Below the pieces are notes generated by a model. The model was not told the origin of the DNA. It searched no databases and saw only the letters and a list, made by a program, of their open reading frames with translations. DNA of 64,000 bases, taken from Maribacter polysaccharolyticus. Lineage in GTDB: Bacteria > Bacteroidota > Bacteroidia > Flavobacteriales > Flavobacteriaceae. This document shows positions 26,619-36,292 of this stretch, one piece after another (within the stretch, counting starts at the first letter, position 1; every line of letters starts with the position of its first letter). A program made the position numbers and the translations under genes. The stretch lies in NCBI RefSeq assembly GCF_028882255.1, contig NZ_JARBUY010000007.1, positions 80,420-144,419 of the forward strand. Direction: 5' to 3'.

Positions 26619-27250
26619 GTTTATCTTGGTTAAAGCATCCCTCTTGATGTATTTTTAAAAGAGATCTATAAACAATGCATTGCATAAGTTGATATAATTG
26701 ATGTACCTATAACGGTTTGATAGTTAATTTGTTGTAAAAAAACCAATGGACGTTCCCTTAGTGTAATCGGTGTATTTGTGTTTAGGTACAAAATGACAGT
26801 GCTCCTACAGCTGCCTATTGTCCTTGGGTTGGCATATCGGCCCTAAATTAATGGTAGCTCAAAATTAAGGGGTAAGACCCTGATTGGAAAAGGAAGTACG
26901 ATGGTTCGGTAGGAAGGCTCCTTTACAAGGCGGTGTTTTTATCAATGATCGATCCATTCACCAAGAAAATGGGGACTGTACCCTTGACTTTTTCACTATT
27001 GGTTTTGTGCGCAGAACCTTGGGCACCACTTTTACAGCCGTAATCAAAATCAAGATCGCTGGGAAAAGAGGGGGTTTTGCGTTTTTCCAATTCCCTCTAT
27101 CCCCCAGATTGGAACATGGGTTATCCTGGTTGAATGGCCCACGCCATCAATCGCCCCATCGTCTACATGGGCAATCTCCTAAATGGATTTCCAATACATA
27201 GAGTTGGTGTAAATATCATGGAAAAATAGGAAATTACCCCTTTGGTGGCA
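26619..27250. other. Intergenic region without a supported gene
   Basis: 632 bp. A 105-codon plus-strand frame (26884-27201) and a shorter minus-strand frame over 26930-27100 are both open. Neither has a recognisable domain, a hydrophobic segment or an even family-like composition, so I call no gene. Decayed coding sequence is possible. Confidence 0.4.
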
Positions 27251-27718
27251 TCAACAACAACCGCTACCGGGCGCACAGGAATTCGTCGCCTGTAATTCGG
27301 ATAGTTTCCGTTTTGGTTTTTCGGCAGGAATGCCACATTGGTCTTTGGCCAAACAATCGGTCTGTTTGGTGGTCAATAGAAAGTGGGTGCCATCAAAATC
27401 CAAACCGAATTTCCCAATAGTATCCCCTTGATACTCCACTTCGATTTCAAGATCTTCGATACCTAAAACTTTTTCTGAAAGGTCTATGATATGCACCAGT
27501 TTTTCGGGATGCAATCTATGGTCGTAGTCATCGGCCTGCCAAAGTTGAAAATTCACCACTTCTTCCTTACGTACCGTACCACCGCAATCGATAAAGTTTT
27601 TGGTGACTTTTCCCACTTCGGTAACGTGAAAATGTCTTGGAACCAATGTTCCGTTCGGTAATTGAAAGGCAAGGGTATCCAAAGTTCCCAGGAGTGTTTT
27701 TATTTCTGAAAGTCTCAT
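27251..27718 (-). CDS. DUF6428 family protein with Cys-rich tail
   Basis: A 155-aa cytosolic protein starting MRLSEIKTLLGTLDTLAFQLPNG and containing VPRHFHVTEVGKVTKNFIDCGG and the C-terminal CAPGSGCC. In Bacteroidota this family is usually found in arsenic operons next to ArsR, arsenate reductase and Acr3. The thiol cluster at the end would suit binding of a soft metal or arsenite, which is inference. It lies 10 bp downstream of an exported ArsC-like gene. No arsR or acr3 is nearby. I recall the family name from similar proteins; function is uncharacterised. Confidence 0.72.
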   Translation of the reverse strand: MRLSEIKTLLGTLDTLAFQLPNGTLVPRHFHVTEVGKVTKNFIDCGGTVRKEEVVNFQLWQADDYDHRLHPEKLVHIIDLSEKVLGIEDLEIEVEYQGDTIGKFGLDFDGTHFLLTTKQTDCLAKDQCGIPAEKPKRKLSELQATNSCAPGSGCC

Positions 27719-27728
27719 AGTTATGTAT

Positions 27729-28367
27729 TTATAGTTCTTTTTTTAATAAGTTATCCATTCGTGTGGCCATATATAGCATTTCTTTTGCAATAGCGGTGGG
27801 ATCTGAATAGGGTAAAGCTATCTTATTTTTTGATGCTTTGTCGTCATTTGCCCGCTCCAAATAGATCTTAAGGGTATTGTTTCCGTTGTTTTTTAATTGA
27901 TTCACCGATTTCGGGGTAACCGTCCAACTGCCCGAACCATATTTTATTCGATACGATACCTGATTGTTTTTTGACACGTCTTTCACATTAAAGCCATATT
28001 CATTCAGTGCTTGCAAGCTGGGTATTGTTTTATTTTCCGGTGTTAGCCCTGCCGATTGTATATCGAACAAATCCCCATGCCCATAGTAAAATAAGCCGGT
28101 CTGTAGCCAAATCATGGCTAATTGACTGATTTCCCTGTTTTTGTTATCAATAAAGATTACCTGTCCGGTATTTTGCCCATGGAGTTTTTTGATCATTGTA
28201 AATGCGATTTGATCAAGGGCCTTTAGTCGTTCAACGGGAATCTCGGTAAATGTATTTCCGATAGCGACTACCGAATTTTGAATTTTATCCTTTAATTTTT
28301 GCGCATTGACCGTCTGAAGAAGACAAAGCAAGATGATTAGGGTAGGAATGGACATTTTTGTTTTCAT
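27729..28367 (-). CDS. Exported protein resembling arsenate reductase (ArsC/LMW-PTP) with degenerate active site
   Basis: A 212-aa protein with a clear signal peptide (SIPTLIILLCLLQTVNA, cleavage before QK). The mature part resembles flavobacterial protein-tyrosine-phosphatase-like arsenate reductases. EIPVERLKALDQIAFTMIKKL matches their start, and ISQLAMIWLQTGLFYYG matches the segment after the phosphate loop (SHLSQxWAQxxAYYY). By that alignment the CX5R loop (CTHNSRRS) reads DNKNREIS, so the nucleophile Cys is Asp and the Arg is Ile. It should not be a phosphatase or reductase; binding is possible. It forms a pair with DUF6428 (10-bp gap). The similarity is judged by eye. Confidence 0.6.
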   Translation of the reverse strand: MKTKMSIPTLIILLCLLQTVNAQKLKDKIQNSVVAIGNTFTEIPVERLKALDQIAFTMIKKLHGQNTGQVIFIDNKNREISQLAMIWLQTGLFYYGHGDLFDIQSAGLTPENKTIPSLQALNEYGFNVKDVSKNNQVSYRIKYGSGSWTVTPKSVNQLKNNGNNTLKIYLERANDDKASKNKIALPYSDPTAIAKEMLYMATRMDNLLKKEL

Positions 28368-28401
28368 GACTGTTGATTTTGATTGGCTATTATATTTAGA
28401 T

Positions 28402-28582
28402 ATTGCAATAAAACGATTAATTGTTCAAATTTTTTTAGCTATAACCGTATGACTGTAAATGTATGGTCTACAGGTACGGGAAGCTTAACTATCAGGGACT
28501 TGAAACCCATTTTTAAGGGATGTATTTCCTTAAAATCCAATCCCCATTCAACTACATTGTATCATTGCAATATTACGATTAA
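28402..28582. promoter_or_regulatory. Direct repeats with ATTGCAAT palindrome upstream of the ArsC-like/DUF6428 pair
   Basis: ATTGCAATAAAACGATTAA (28402-28420) and ATTGCAATATTACGATTAA (28564-28582) differ at two of 19 positions. Each contains the 8-bp palindrome ATTGCAAT. A small hairpin (TTTTAAGG to CCTTAAAA, 28511-28535) lies between. They are 35-215 bp upstream of the start at 28367, a fitting place for operators. The remaining gap (28368-28824) holds no gene I can support. Confidence 0.4.
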
Positions 28583-28824
28583 ATATGGAGCATGCAAAAA
28601 TATTTGAACATTTTTGAAGGAATTATGGATCGATGCCCTAGGTATGGCGTACCGAATGCAAACCGTCTATGGAATTCTTTTGTCTTGTGTACCGTTCTTT
28701 TTGGCATCACCTAGTAAGAACCAGAAATCGCCGGTTTATTTTTCTTTTCTTGAAACCCATGGTATGGGTAAGGGGGTCGAAGGTCACTCGGAAAGCAGTA
28801 CATCATGGATAAGGAAATCGGGTT

Positions 28825-29460
28825 TTAACGGACTTGTCGTTTTTTTACCCAGACCACGGCCAAAACGAGCATTAAGAGAACGGCAACCGATGGGAGCAAC
28901 CATACCGAATTGTCTTTAAGTCCATCTGCCTGGGTTATGGGTATTAATTCGCTCCCCGTAACCTTTAGGTTAAGCATGAAATCAGTGTCCTTAGTAAGGG
29001 AAAATCGATTTTTATCGAGTCCGTTTTTTAGGACGAACAGGATATTTTTACTGCGGTAAATACTCTTGAACACCGCATTTTTGAAGGTAACCGCATCTAG
29101 CTTGTCGGGACCTTTAAACTGATAGACCACTAAGGTTTCATGTCTGAGTTTTATTTGCGGATCTTTTAAGGTAATAGGGGGTAAGCCGTCAAAGGACAAG
29201 ACCACATCCGATGCCAGAATACGCCCCATCAGTTCTTTGAAACCTTCCGGGGTGGAATAGCTATCTTGGGAATATCGGGCGTGTACTTCCTCTTCAAAGG
29301 CAGATAGGGCTGCCCGTATCTGTAGCATCCACATCCCGTTTTGTCCCTCTACCAAAAGCGAACTTGAATTTGTGGGGGAATGTGCAAAAACAATCGCATG
29401 GGATGCGATAAGGAAAAGACATGGGATCAGCCATTTTTTTAATGTATTAATCCACTGCAT
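28825..29460 (-). CDS. Exported single-anchor membrane protein, unknown
   Basis: A 211-aa protein with an N-terminal signal peptide (LIPCLFLIASHAIVFAHS) and a C-terminal helix (VWLLPSVAVLLMLVLAVVWV) followed by KKRQVR. This predicts a periplasmic domain of about 150 residues anchored at its end. The domain opens HSPTNSSSLLVEGQNGMWML and resembles the small secreted DUF6702-type proteins of Flavobacteriia in layout, though I cannot confirm the family. Its start overlaps the end of the YHYH lipoprotein gene by 14 bp, so the two are translationally coupled and probably work together in the envelope. Confidence 0.65.
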   Translation of the reverse strand: MQWINTLKKWLIPCLFLIASHAIVFAHSPTNSSSLLVEGQNGMWMLQIRAALSAFEEEVHARYSQDSYSTPEGFKELMGRILASDVVLSFDGLPPITLKDPQIKLRHETLVVYQFKGPDKLDAVTFKNAVFKSIYRSKNILFVLKNGLDKNRFSLTKDTDFMLNLKVTGSELIPITQADGLKDNSVWLLPSVAVLLMLVLAVVWVKKRQVR

Positions 29461-30562
29461 AAGCCCCTTTTAACCCGTTGATAAAATTATTGTTTCCAGC
29501 CGCATCCACATGATAATGGTAACCCCTTATGGCATCATAATGCCCTCTGGCTTCATCAAGATCGGTGGGTGCATTGCCATTTTTGTCCAATTGTCCGTAG
29601 ATACCGATGCCATCCAAAGCGTATCCGATCAAGGCACTATGATCGTCATTTTGGTCAATGGAATGACTTACTCCCGTTGCGGTATGGTAATGGTATCCTT
29701 GGTGTACATTAATATGTCCTCCGGCGTCATCAAAAGGGGCGATGGTATACGCACTTAAAATATTGTTGACCGGTGCAGGAGCGGAAAATTCCACTCCGTT
29801 CAATGCGATACCCCTTGTGGATGGAGCTGTATTTTGGTCGTTTCCAGGTCCTCCCGGACCTCCAGGACCCCTTTCCCCATCAGGTCGGGGACCTCTTTCC
29901 CCATCGGGACGCTCAGGACGGTCACCGTTGTCGGGACGCTCAGGGCGATCGGGACGATCCGCTCCACCGGGACCTCCAGGACCACCGCCCCCATGGCCTC
30001 TTGAAAATAGGGTAAGTTCATCTTGCAACACCGGGGTTATGGGTATTAAATAGCTTTGGGTAACTTCGGTAATATAGGACGGTATACATTCTACACAAAA
30101 GTTTTGGTATTCCTCCCCGACATTCGGATTGGCGGCATTATTACAATCTTCCTCAGTTTTGGTAATGAATATATTTCCTTCGTCATCATACATTTGCCAA
30201 GTACTGTCCCCATAGAATTCGGACAGGTTTTCAATAAAAGCACCATCCACATCATAAACTTCCCCATTTTTTAGCCAAATACCCCCGGCTTCAGCATCGT
30301 CGGTAATATGCTCTGGGCACCATGGTCCCATTTGATGGTCGGATGGGGTGCTATTGGTAACGATTTTATAACACTCCGTTTCGGTACCATCCGAAAGGGT
30401 ACATGGGACTTTGGTAAGGGTAACGCCATCGGTAAAGTTCGCTGCGGAGACATCCAGCGTCGCCATATCGGTATTATTATGGGTTGCTTTTTTACCGTTT
30501 TTACAGGAAGCTATTACGGTTGCTGCCGTAATGATCACTAATGATAATTTTCTAAACTCCAT
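29447..30562 (-). CDS. YHYH-domain lipoprotein
   Basis: About 371 aa. The signal peptide has the lipobox VIASC (MEFRKLSLVIITAATVIASC); an ATG four codons upstream is an alternative start. The middle holds a low-complexity region rich in G, P, R and D (about 195-250, with repeated GPGG and RPDGERGP units). The C-terminal YHYH domain has GYHYHTATGVS, ALIGYALDGIGIYG and a final GYHYHVDA. YHYH proteins are secreted proteins of unknown function whose His pairs may bind metal. The gene overlaps the downstream membrane-protein gene by 14 bp. The GC-rich repeat tract may be unstable. Confidence 0.83.
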   Translation of the reverse strand: MEFRKLSLVIITAATVIASCKNGKKATHNNTDMATLDVSAANFTDGVTLTKVPCTLSDGTETECYKIVTNSTPSDHQMGPWCPEHITDDAEAGGIWLKNGEVYDVDGAFIENLSEFYGDSTWQMYDDEGNIFITKTEEDCNNAANPNVGEEYQNFCVECIPSYITEVTQSYLIPITPVLQDELTLFSRGHGGGGPGGPGGADRPDRPERPDNGDRPERPDGERGPRPDGERGPGGPGGPGNDQNTAPSTRGIALNGVEFSAPAPVNNILSAYTIAPFDDAGGHINVHQGYHYHTATGVSHSIDQNDDHSALIGYALDGIGIYGQLDKNGNAPTDLDEARGHYDAIRGYHYHVDAAGNNNFINGLKGAYAVD

Positions 30563-30899
30563 GTTCCATTCCATTTGCTGTTATTGATTTTACGAAAAAT
30601 AAAAGGTGCGGCATTTACTATTTTGTATTGGGATTGGACGGCAAACTAAATCTTATGTGCCAATATTTAAACAAACATAGACCATCAAAGGTATAATGTC
30701 AACGAATCGATGGTTTTTATCCTTTTTAGCAATGTTTATATCCTACGGATTTGAATAAATGGCAATGCTTCTTATCATGATAGTCCCGTCACGGTTTTTT
30801 GGGAAGTGTACCCCTTGGGTTTCCCTATGGGGCGGATACCTTACAGTGAACATAATGAAGTTGTGAATATCACCTGTGGTAGTGCACAAAAAGGATTTC
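30563..30899. other. Intergenic region upstream of the YHYH operon
   Basis: About 340 bp between the YHYH operon start and the next stop codon. I see no gene and no strong hairpin. It should contain the YHYH promoter. Confidence 0.4.
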
Positions 30900-31964
30900 T
30901 TAATTAGTGGTCAATAGAAAGTCCAAGAATTCACTGTCCTCAAAGGTGTCTTCCTCAAGCAGGGTCTGTCTGATAATAACGGCATTCAGTGACGGAATCA
31001 AATACATCCTATTTTTGCCCGCACCTAAGCCTCCGATAATGTCGGTATATCCATTATAATAAATAAAACCGCCCAATTCACCTTCTGGGGCAGTGTCATG
31101 GGTGTTGAAGCCATACCCCTCCACGTTGTTCAACCAGCAAAACTTACCATGTCCGGGGTTTGGTCCGGTAGGGATCGACATTTCTTCCACTAGGGCCGAT
31201 TCAATGATTTGATCCCCGTTCCAGTTTCCTTTATCGAGCATGAATTGTCCGAACTTCACCCAGTTCCTAGGTGTTATATAGCAACCATTCGGTAAATTGG
31301 GGTTACCCGATGCGTCATGGCTCCAACCTTCATAGTCCAACCCTATTTTATCGAAAATTTCCGTTTCGAGGTATTCCAATGGATTTTTTGAGATACCCTT
31401 TTGGTTCAATTTTCTTTCCAATAGGACACCGAATACATAATAATTGCTGGGACCATAAGAAAACTGTTCGTTTGGGGTGCTTACCATGTCCAATTCATCC
31501 ACAACATATTGATAGGTGTTTTCTTCTTCGGACAAGGTTAAAAAATCCTGCGAAAGTCCGGATGAAAGCGTTAACAGATGTTTTATCCTGATTTGGTTTT
31601 TACCGGGATGTAGGGCTGTGTCCTGCCATTCGGTCAGGGTATTCGAAACATATTCCCCGTAGTCCGCAATAAGGCCCTGTTGTTTTGCCAAAGCAGCAAC
31701 CGATGACCAGAAAAGTTTGGTCGCACTATAAATATGGGGTGCCGTATGTTGGTCAGCGCCATTGTGGTAATCTTCGAAAATTATATTGCCGTTTTCCATG
31801 ATCAATACCGCACTTCCGCCTTTTTCTTTGGAGTAATTGGCGGCATCGGCAAGTTGATCGGTATGGAAGGTACTTTCAGGAACCGCAATGGTTTTTCCAT
31901 CATCCCCGGAACATCCGAGTAGTAATGACGATACGATCACCGATACGAAAAAACAGTTTTTCAT
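30900..31964 (-). CDS. Serine hydrolase, class C beta-lactamase-like lipoprotein
   Basis: A 354-aa lipoprotein (SLLLGC lipobox). The catalytic SxxK is SATKLFWSSVAALAKQ near residue 82, the second motif is FSYGPSNYYVFG, and the domain ends with a YTDIIGGLGAGKNRMYLIPSL-like strand. The family includes class C beta-lactamases, esterases and D-amino-acid peptidases. Nothing supports true beta-lactamase activity, and most environmental members act on esters or peptides. Anchoring places it in the periplasm or at the cell surface. It appears to be a single-gene unit, on the same strand as the S9 peptidase gene that lies 135 bp upstream. Confidence 0.82.
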   Translation of the reverse strand: MKNCFFVSVIVSSLLLGCSGDDGKTIAVPESTFHTDQLADAANYSKEKGGSAVLIMENGNIIFEDYHNGADQHTAPHIYSATKLFWSSVAALAKQQGLIADYGEYVSNTLTEWQDTALHPGKNQIRIKHLLTLSSGLSQDFLTLSEEENTYQYVVDELDMVSTPNEQFSYGPSNYYVFGVLLERKLNQKGISKNPLEYLETEIFDKIGLDYEGWSHDASGNPNLPNGCYITPRNWVKFGQFMLDKGNWNGDQIIESALVEEMSIPTGPNPGHGKFCWLNNVEGYGFNTHDTAPEGELGGFIYYNGYTDIIGGLGAGKNRMYLIPSLNAVIIRQTLLEEDTFEDSEFLDFLLTTN

Positions 31965-32117
31965 AGTATACCTTTTTATGGTTAGACCCGAAAAAAGTAT
32001 TAACGTTTAATTGCATACGGTATTGTAATAGCCTCATATACACGTACGATCAGCTATGGAAACGGTGTGGTTTTTTCTTTGTGTTTAACCAAATTCCTTT
32101 GATATCGGTTTTCGGGA

Positions 32118-34022
32118 TCAGGGTACGCTATTGGCGTTCGGAGCTTTAAGGTGGGTATCCAAAAATTTCAATATCCTACTATAGGCTTCTATCTGATTTT
32201 CCTTTTTGACAAATCCATGTCCTTCATCCTCGAACAGCACATATTCTACCGGAACATTGTTTTTTTTGACCCCTGCTACGATTTCATCGGATTCTACCTG
32301 TAAAACCCTTGGGTCTTCGGAACCTTGTAAAACGATCAAGGGTTTGGTTACCTTGTCGGTATGGAATAGAGGGGAAATTCGTTTTAGACGGACGGAATCT
32401 GCGGAATATGGGTCACCCAATTCCAAATACAACGCCTCCCGGAACGATTCCCAATACGGTGGAATACTCTTTAGGGTACGCAACCAATTGGTGACCCCGA
32501 AGAGGTTTACACCCACATCAAACTCTTCCGGGGTATAGGTCAATGCGGCCATGGTCATATAACCGCCATACGATCCCCCGAGGATGCCTATATTACCACC
32601 ATCGATTTCAGGCTGTTGTGCCAGCCAGTTTTTTCCTTCCACGCAGTCCTGCAAATCCTTTTCGCCATGGTTTTTATCATCCATTTTAAAAAAGGTCTTG
32701 CCATAACCACTACTGCCCCGGTTATTAACGGCAAGTACGGCGTAACCATGATTGACCAAATACTGTATCAACGGATTGAAGTTTTGACGTGATTGACCGC
32801 CTGGGCCACCATGCACCCATACCATCGCAGGTACTTTATTTTCTGTGGTCGCTTGGTGGGGCAAATAGTAAATAGCGGGAATTTCTGTACCGTCAAACGA
32901 TTTGAATCGAATGACTTCGGCGGTAACCAGATCTTCTACGTCAATGGCTTCGTTCAATACATCGGTCAACTTGTGCTGTTCCTGGGTCTCTAGATTATAG
33001 GTGTATAGGTCCGAGGGTACATTGGAACCGCCCACATACATTCTCATCCAAGTTTCATCATCACTGAATCCGACACTGGTAATGCTTTTGCCACCAAAAT
33101 CGGGTAGGGGTATAGGTTGCATGGTTTTTGCATCCAGGATGTCTATTGCATTTTTTCCGTCTTCATTCACATAGATATACATGTATTTTCCTTCGGAAGT
33201 GAATCCACAGCCCATAATATCCCATGGTTTTTCAAGGACTGTTTTCTTTTCTTTGGACGCTAGGTCGTAGGCCATTAAATAGGAGAATTCGGCCCCGTCA
33301 TCGGTCGTATAGTAAAACGTGGTATTGTCCACTGAAAAATCCTGGGCAGCATTGGCACTTTGGTTTTCATTGATTTTGGTCATTTCCTTCGTTTTTACAT
33401 TGTAAAGGAACAAGTCGGTATCATTGGTGTTTATGGTTTTGGATAAAGCGAAATGGTTCTCGTCATCAGACATGCCACTAAAATCAAGGCCATCATTGTT
33501 CTGGTAGATCATTTGGGTGGTATACTCATCGACGGACAGTTTATAAACATCGAAAAAACGGGGGTCCCTTTTGTTCGAACCATAATACAGATGTTTATCA
33601 TCTTTTGACCATCCGTAAAAATCGGATTTAGCCCCTTCTTCCGGGGTAATATCCGTTATGGTCCCATCCAATTCCCGTACATATAAATGGTCGATTTCAT
33701 CCCCGTTCCCATCCGCACGCAATACCATTCTGTCGTCTTTTGGAAAGTATGACTCCGCGAAAAAAGAGGTGCTGTCGGATTGTGTGATCGGCATCATATC
33801 CCCTCCTTGGGCAGGAATGGTATAGGCATTGTAAATTCCGGAACGATTGCTTGAAACCAATAGGTTGCCATTGTCCGGAGAAAAACTCCCACCTCCAATG
33901 GCTTCATTGTCCATAAATTGTTCTATGGTATAGGATTTTATTTCCCTTTGGGCCGTTTCGGGTTTTTCCTTGCAGGAAAATAGAAGCGCTACCATGATGA
34001 GTGCTGAAATTCCGGTTTTCAT
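32118..34022 (-). CDS. S9-family prolyl oligopeptidase-like lipoprotein
   Basis: A 634-aa exported peptidase (lipobox LLFSC). The N-terminal part is a beta-propeller made of WD40-like repeats (for example NGNLLVSSNRSGIYNAYTIP and DDKHLYYGSNKRDPRFFDVY). The C-terminal alpha/beta-hydrolase domain has Ser about 484 in GGSYGGYMTM, Asp about 569 in GSEDPRVL and His about 601 in DEGHGFVK. The order and spacing match acylaminoacyl- and dipeptidyl-peptidases, which release short peptides. Lipid anchoring places it in the envelope for peptide scavenging. The family is clear; exact specificity is not. Confidence 0.9.
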   Translation of the reverse strand: MKTGISALIMVALLFSCKEKPETAQREIKSYTIEQFMDNEAIGGGSFSPDNGNLLVSSNRSGIYNAYTIPAQGGDMMPITQSDSTSFFAESYFPKDDRMVLRADGNGDEIDHLYVRELDGTITDITPEEGAKSDFYGWSKDDKHLYYGSNKRDPRFFDVYKLSVDEYTTQMIYQNNDGLDFSGMSDDENHFALSKTINTNDTDLFLYNVKTKEMTKINENQSANAAQDFSVDNTTFYYTTDDGAEFSYLMAYDLASKEKKTVLEKPWDIMGCGFTSEGKYMYIYVNEDGKNAIDILDAKTMQPIPLPDFGGKSITSVGFSDDETWMRMYVGGSNVPSDLYTYNLETQEQHKLTDVLNEAIDVEDLVTAEVIRFKSFDGTEIPAIYYLPHQATTENKVPAMVWVHGGPGGQSRQNFNPLIQYLVNHGYAVLAVNNRGSSGYGKTFFKMDDKNHGEKDLQDCVEGKNWLAQQPEIDGGNIGILGGSYGGYMTMAALTYTPEEFDVGVNLFGVTNWLRTLKSIPPYWESFREALYLELGDPYSADSVRLKRISPLFHTDKVTKPLIVLQGSEDPRVLQVESDEIVAGVKKNNVPVEYVLFEDEGHGFVKKENQIEAYSRILKFLDTHLKAPNANSVP

Positions 34023-34219
34023 GAGTATAAGTGTTTTAGGTTATGTTTCATTTAAAAGTTTCCCAAATGGCCGAATGCCAGATTTCCCGGGACATTTATC
34101 ATGATCACGAACTGAATTAAAAGTACTTACATACCGGGGTTTTTTAATTTGTGTGTCCTAAGTTACTAATAACCAATGGTAACGCCAACAACAATACTGA
34201 AGGGTTTTGGGAAAAAGGA

Positions 34220-36292
34220 TCAGTCGGCAATCAATACCGTGGTCTGTTTCTTTCCTTTGTCCTCGATGTTTGTTGGCAGTGGGATGTCAAAAAATGTGAC
34301 CTCCCCTTTAATTTTGGCATCGGATCCGCCTTGTGACCGGTACTTGCCGGTTATTTCAAAGGAAAGCTTTTCAAGTTGTTGGGTGGGGTCAACGGCTTCT
34401 ATCTGCCATCCATTGTCAAGCTTTTCCAAATGCAATAAACAAGGGAATTTTATGACCAATTTCTGCTTTTTGCCAATCGTGATCTCACTGGGGCCAAAAG
34501 CAGTGATGGCGATTATTCTACCTTGGTCGAAGCTTAGGGCGTGGATCTCTTTTCGAAGGGTCATAAGCTTACCCAGTTGTTTTTTCGTGGCTTTTCCCAC
34601 TTCCTTTTTTGGGACACCGATGATACTTACATAGGCATAGGTTCCATTATTGGGCTGTATGCCATGATCCACTTCCAAATCGAATACGGCTTTGGTGATC
34701 AGGCTATCGGTATGCCAAGTCAGCACCCTTTGCCAATTGCCGCTTTGCATGCCTTGTTTAACGTTCAAGCGTTGTTTGCCCAGACTCACGTACGCAATAC
34801 TATCGTGCCATACCGAAGTGATATTGCCTTTGTTCTTCGCAATAAGTACATCACCCTGCTTATAGCACTGATTGATCGTCGTTACGACATTGAATTTCCG
34901 ATCGGTTTGTATGGCAGACCCTAAGGCATAGACTTTGTTATCGATAAAAAAGTAGGATTTATTTGCCTGTAGGCTATCCCTTCGATATTTAAAGGCGGTC
35001 ATCCCTGATTGTTTACTTTTTAGGCCCCCAGCGAAATGGGAGCCGTTTTTGTATCCGTCCCAAGATAAAACAGGGAGTTTGGATGTATCCTGTACGGTTG
35101 TGGTACCGGGCAATTTCCTCCAGTTCCAAACGGGATAAATTTCATGGTATTCATCCCCGCGGCGGTAGATCAAGTTTGTACCATCGCCCAAATGGTATCC
35201 CATTTGGTTTTCACCATTACCGGCTTCGGCCCCGATTACCCGTTGGGAGGACATACGCACGGCAGAGAAAAAACCATCCGTTCGATACAGGCTGTAATCG
35301 GAATTTCGAAAATGAACGTACCCATTGGGAGCACTGCTCGGATTTTCTTGGGTGTCAAATAGGTTGAATATCCGCTCTAAATTTTTATAAAGCTTGTATT
35401 TGGATGCTGGTCCGCGATAGGGAACACCGTTTACGTACTCTGGGAATATTTGCCGTCCTGTGGCCAAAATTTCGTATTTGCCCCTGTACACGACTTTTTG
35501 CTGTCCTTCGAACATGAGTTTACGCATCAAATCGATTTTTTCCGGGGAAAAGGCAATGTCCGTTTTGTTGAAAATGAACATCCACTTAATGATATCTTCG
35601 GCAAAATGCAATCCATAATTACCGAACTGCGGTTGTGGGCCGTGTTGATGGAACGAATAATCGGGCTGAATGCCTTCTTCATACGGTTTTGAGGGAATCA
35701 CGACGGACTTGATGGTATCCGCGGCAGCGGTCATCAACTGTTGGTTGCCACGAACCAATTCACGCATAAAAACATTGCCGCTCAGCCATATTTTGTTTTG
35801 GCCGGTCATATATATTTTGGATTTGTCCATTACGGCCAAGGACTTGGTCATGGTCGAATCGGGAATGATGGCCTCGCATAGGACAAGGGTAGGCCCAATA
35901 CTTTGGGGGACCCCTATTTCCTGGTGCCACCAGTTGTCGCTATAAAAATCGTTGTAACTCCAATAGTTCAATCCGCCTACGATCGATTTGGCCAATGCAT
36001 CACTCCGGTAAAACGTACTGTCCTCATTTTCAAAGGCAGTGGCAAGGACGATCAGTCGTTTAAGATGTTCCCGGGGTTGCCAATTGCTTTTACGGTGCAT
36101 GGTGTAATCAATATCGGAAAAGGAGAAATCCCGATCCATACGATCAAGTAGCTGTTGTACTTCTATATCGCTGACTTCTTCAAGCAAATAAAATTCCTTT
36201 AAATTTTGTTTGAGTTTATCCAGATCGTTCGCATAAATCAGGTGATTCAAAAAGATCATTGCGATGATCAAAAAGAGGGAATGGATTTTCAT
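34220..36292 (-). CDS. Polysaccharide lyase family 8 (chondroitin/hyaluronan/xanthan lyase-like)
   Basis: A 690-aa secreted enzyme with signal peptide (FLIIAMIFLNHLIYA). The N-terminal alpha/alpha toroid contains NWWHQEIGVPQSIGPTLVL and the catalytic region SFHQHGPQPQFGNYGLHFAED, which supplies the His and Tyr of the PL8 site. The central beta-sandwich has NGENQMGYHLGDGTNLIYRRG and YPVWNWRKLPGTTT. PL8 enzymes split uronic-acid-containing glycosaminoglycans or xanthan by beta-elimination. The substrate cannot be told here. There are no SusC/SusD genes beside it, so it is not in a standard polysaccharide utilisation locus. The length is usual for the family. Confidence 0.88.
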   Translation of the reverse strand: MKIHSLFLIIAMIFLNHLIYANDLDKLKQNLKEFYLLEEVSDIEVQQLLDRMDRDFSFSDIDYTMHRKSNWQPREHLKRLIVLATAFENEDSTFYRSDALAKSIVGGLNYWSYNDFYSDNWWHQEIGVPQSIGPTLVLCEAIIPDSTMTKSLAVMDKSKIYMTGQNKIWLSGNVFMRELVRGNQQLMTAAADTIKSVVIPSKPYEEGIQPDYSFHQHGPQPQFGNYGLHFAEDIIKWMFIFNKTDIAFSPEKIDLMRKLMFEGQQKVVYRGKYEILATGRQIFPEYVNGVPYRGPASKYKLYKNLERIFNLFDTQENPSSAPNGYVHFRNSDYSLYRTDGFFSAVRMSSQRVIGAEAGNGENQMGYHLGDGTNLIYRRGDEYHEIYPVWNWRKLPGTTTVQDTSKLPVLSWDGYKNGSHFAGGLKSKQSGMTAFKYRRDSLQANKSYFFIDNKVYALGSAIQTDRKFNVVTTINQCYKQGDVLIAKNKGNITSVWHDSIAYVSLGKQRLNVKQGMQSGNWQRVLTWHTDSLITKAVFDLEVDHGIQPNNGTYAYVSIIGVPKKEVGKATKKQLGKLMTLRKEIHALSFDQGRIIAITAFGPSEITIGKKQKLVIKFPCLLHLEKLDNGWQIEAVDPTQQLEKLSFEITGKYRSQGGSDAKIKGEVTFFDIPLPTNIEDKGKKQTTVLIAD

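Noticed and set aside
26884..27201. 105-codon plus-strand frame
   Set aside because: No motif, no hydrophobic pattern and unlikely composition; lies in an otherwise empty gap.
28614..28919. 101-codon plus-strand frame
   Set aside because: Overlaps the end of the exported membrane-protein gene on the other strand and has no family features.
30900..31964. Antibiotic-resistance beta-lactamase
   Set aside because: The fold is class C-like, but environmental lipoproteins of this type are usually esterases or peptidases; no evidence for resistance.
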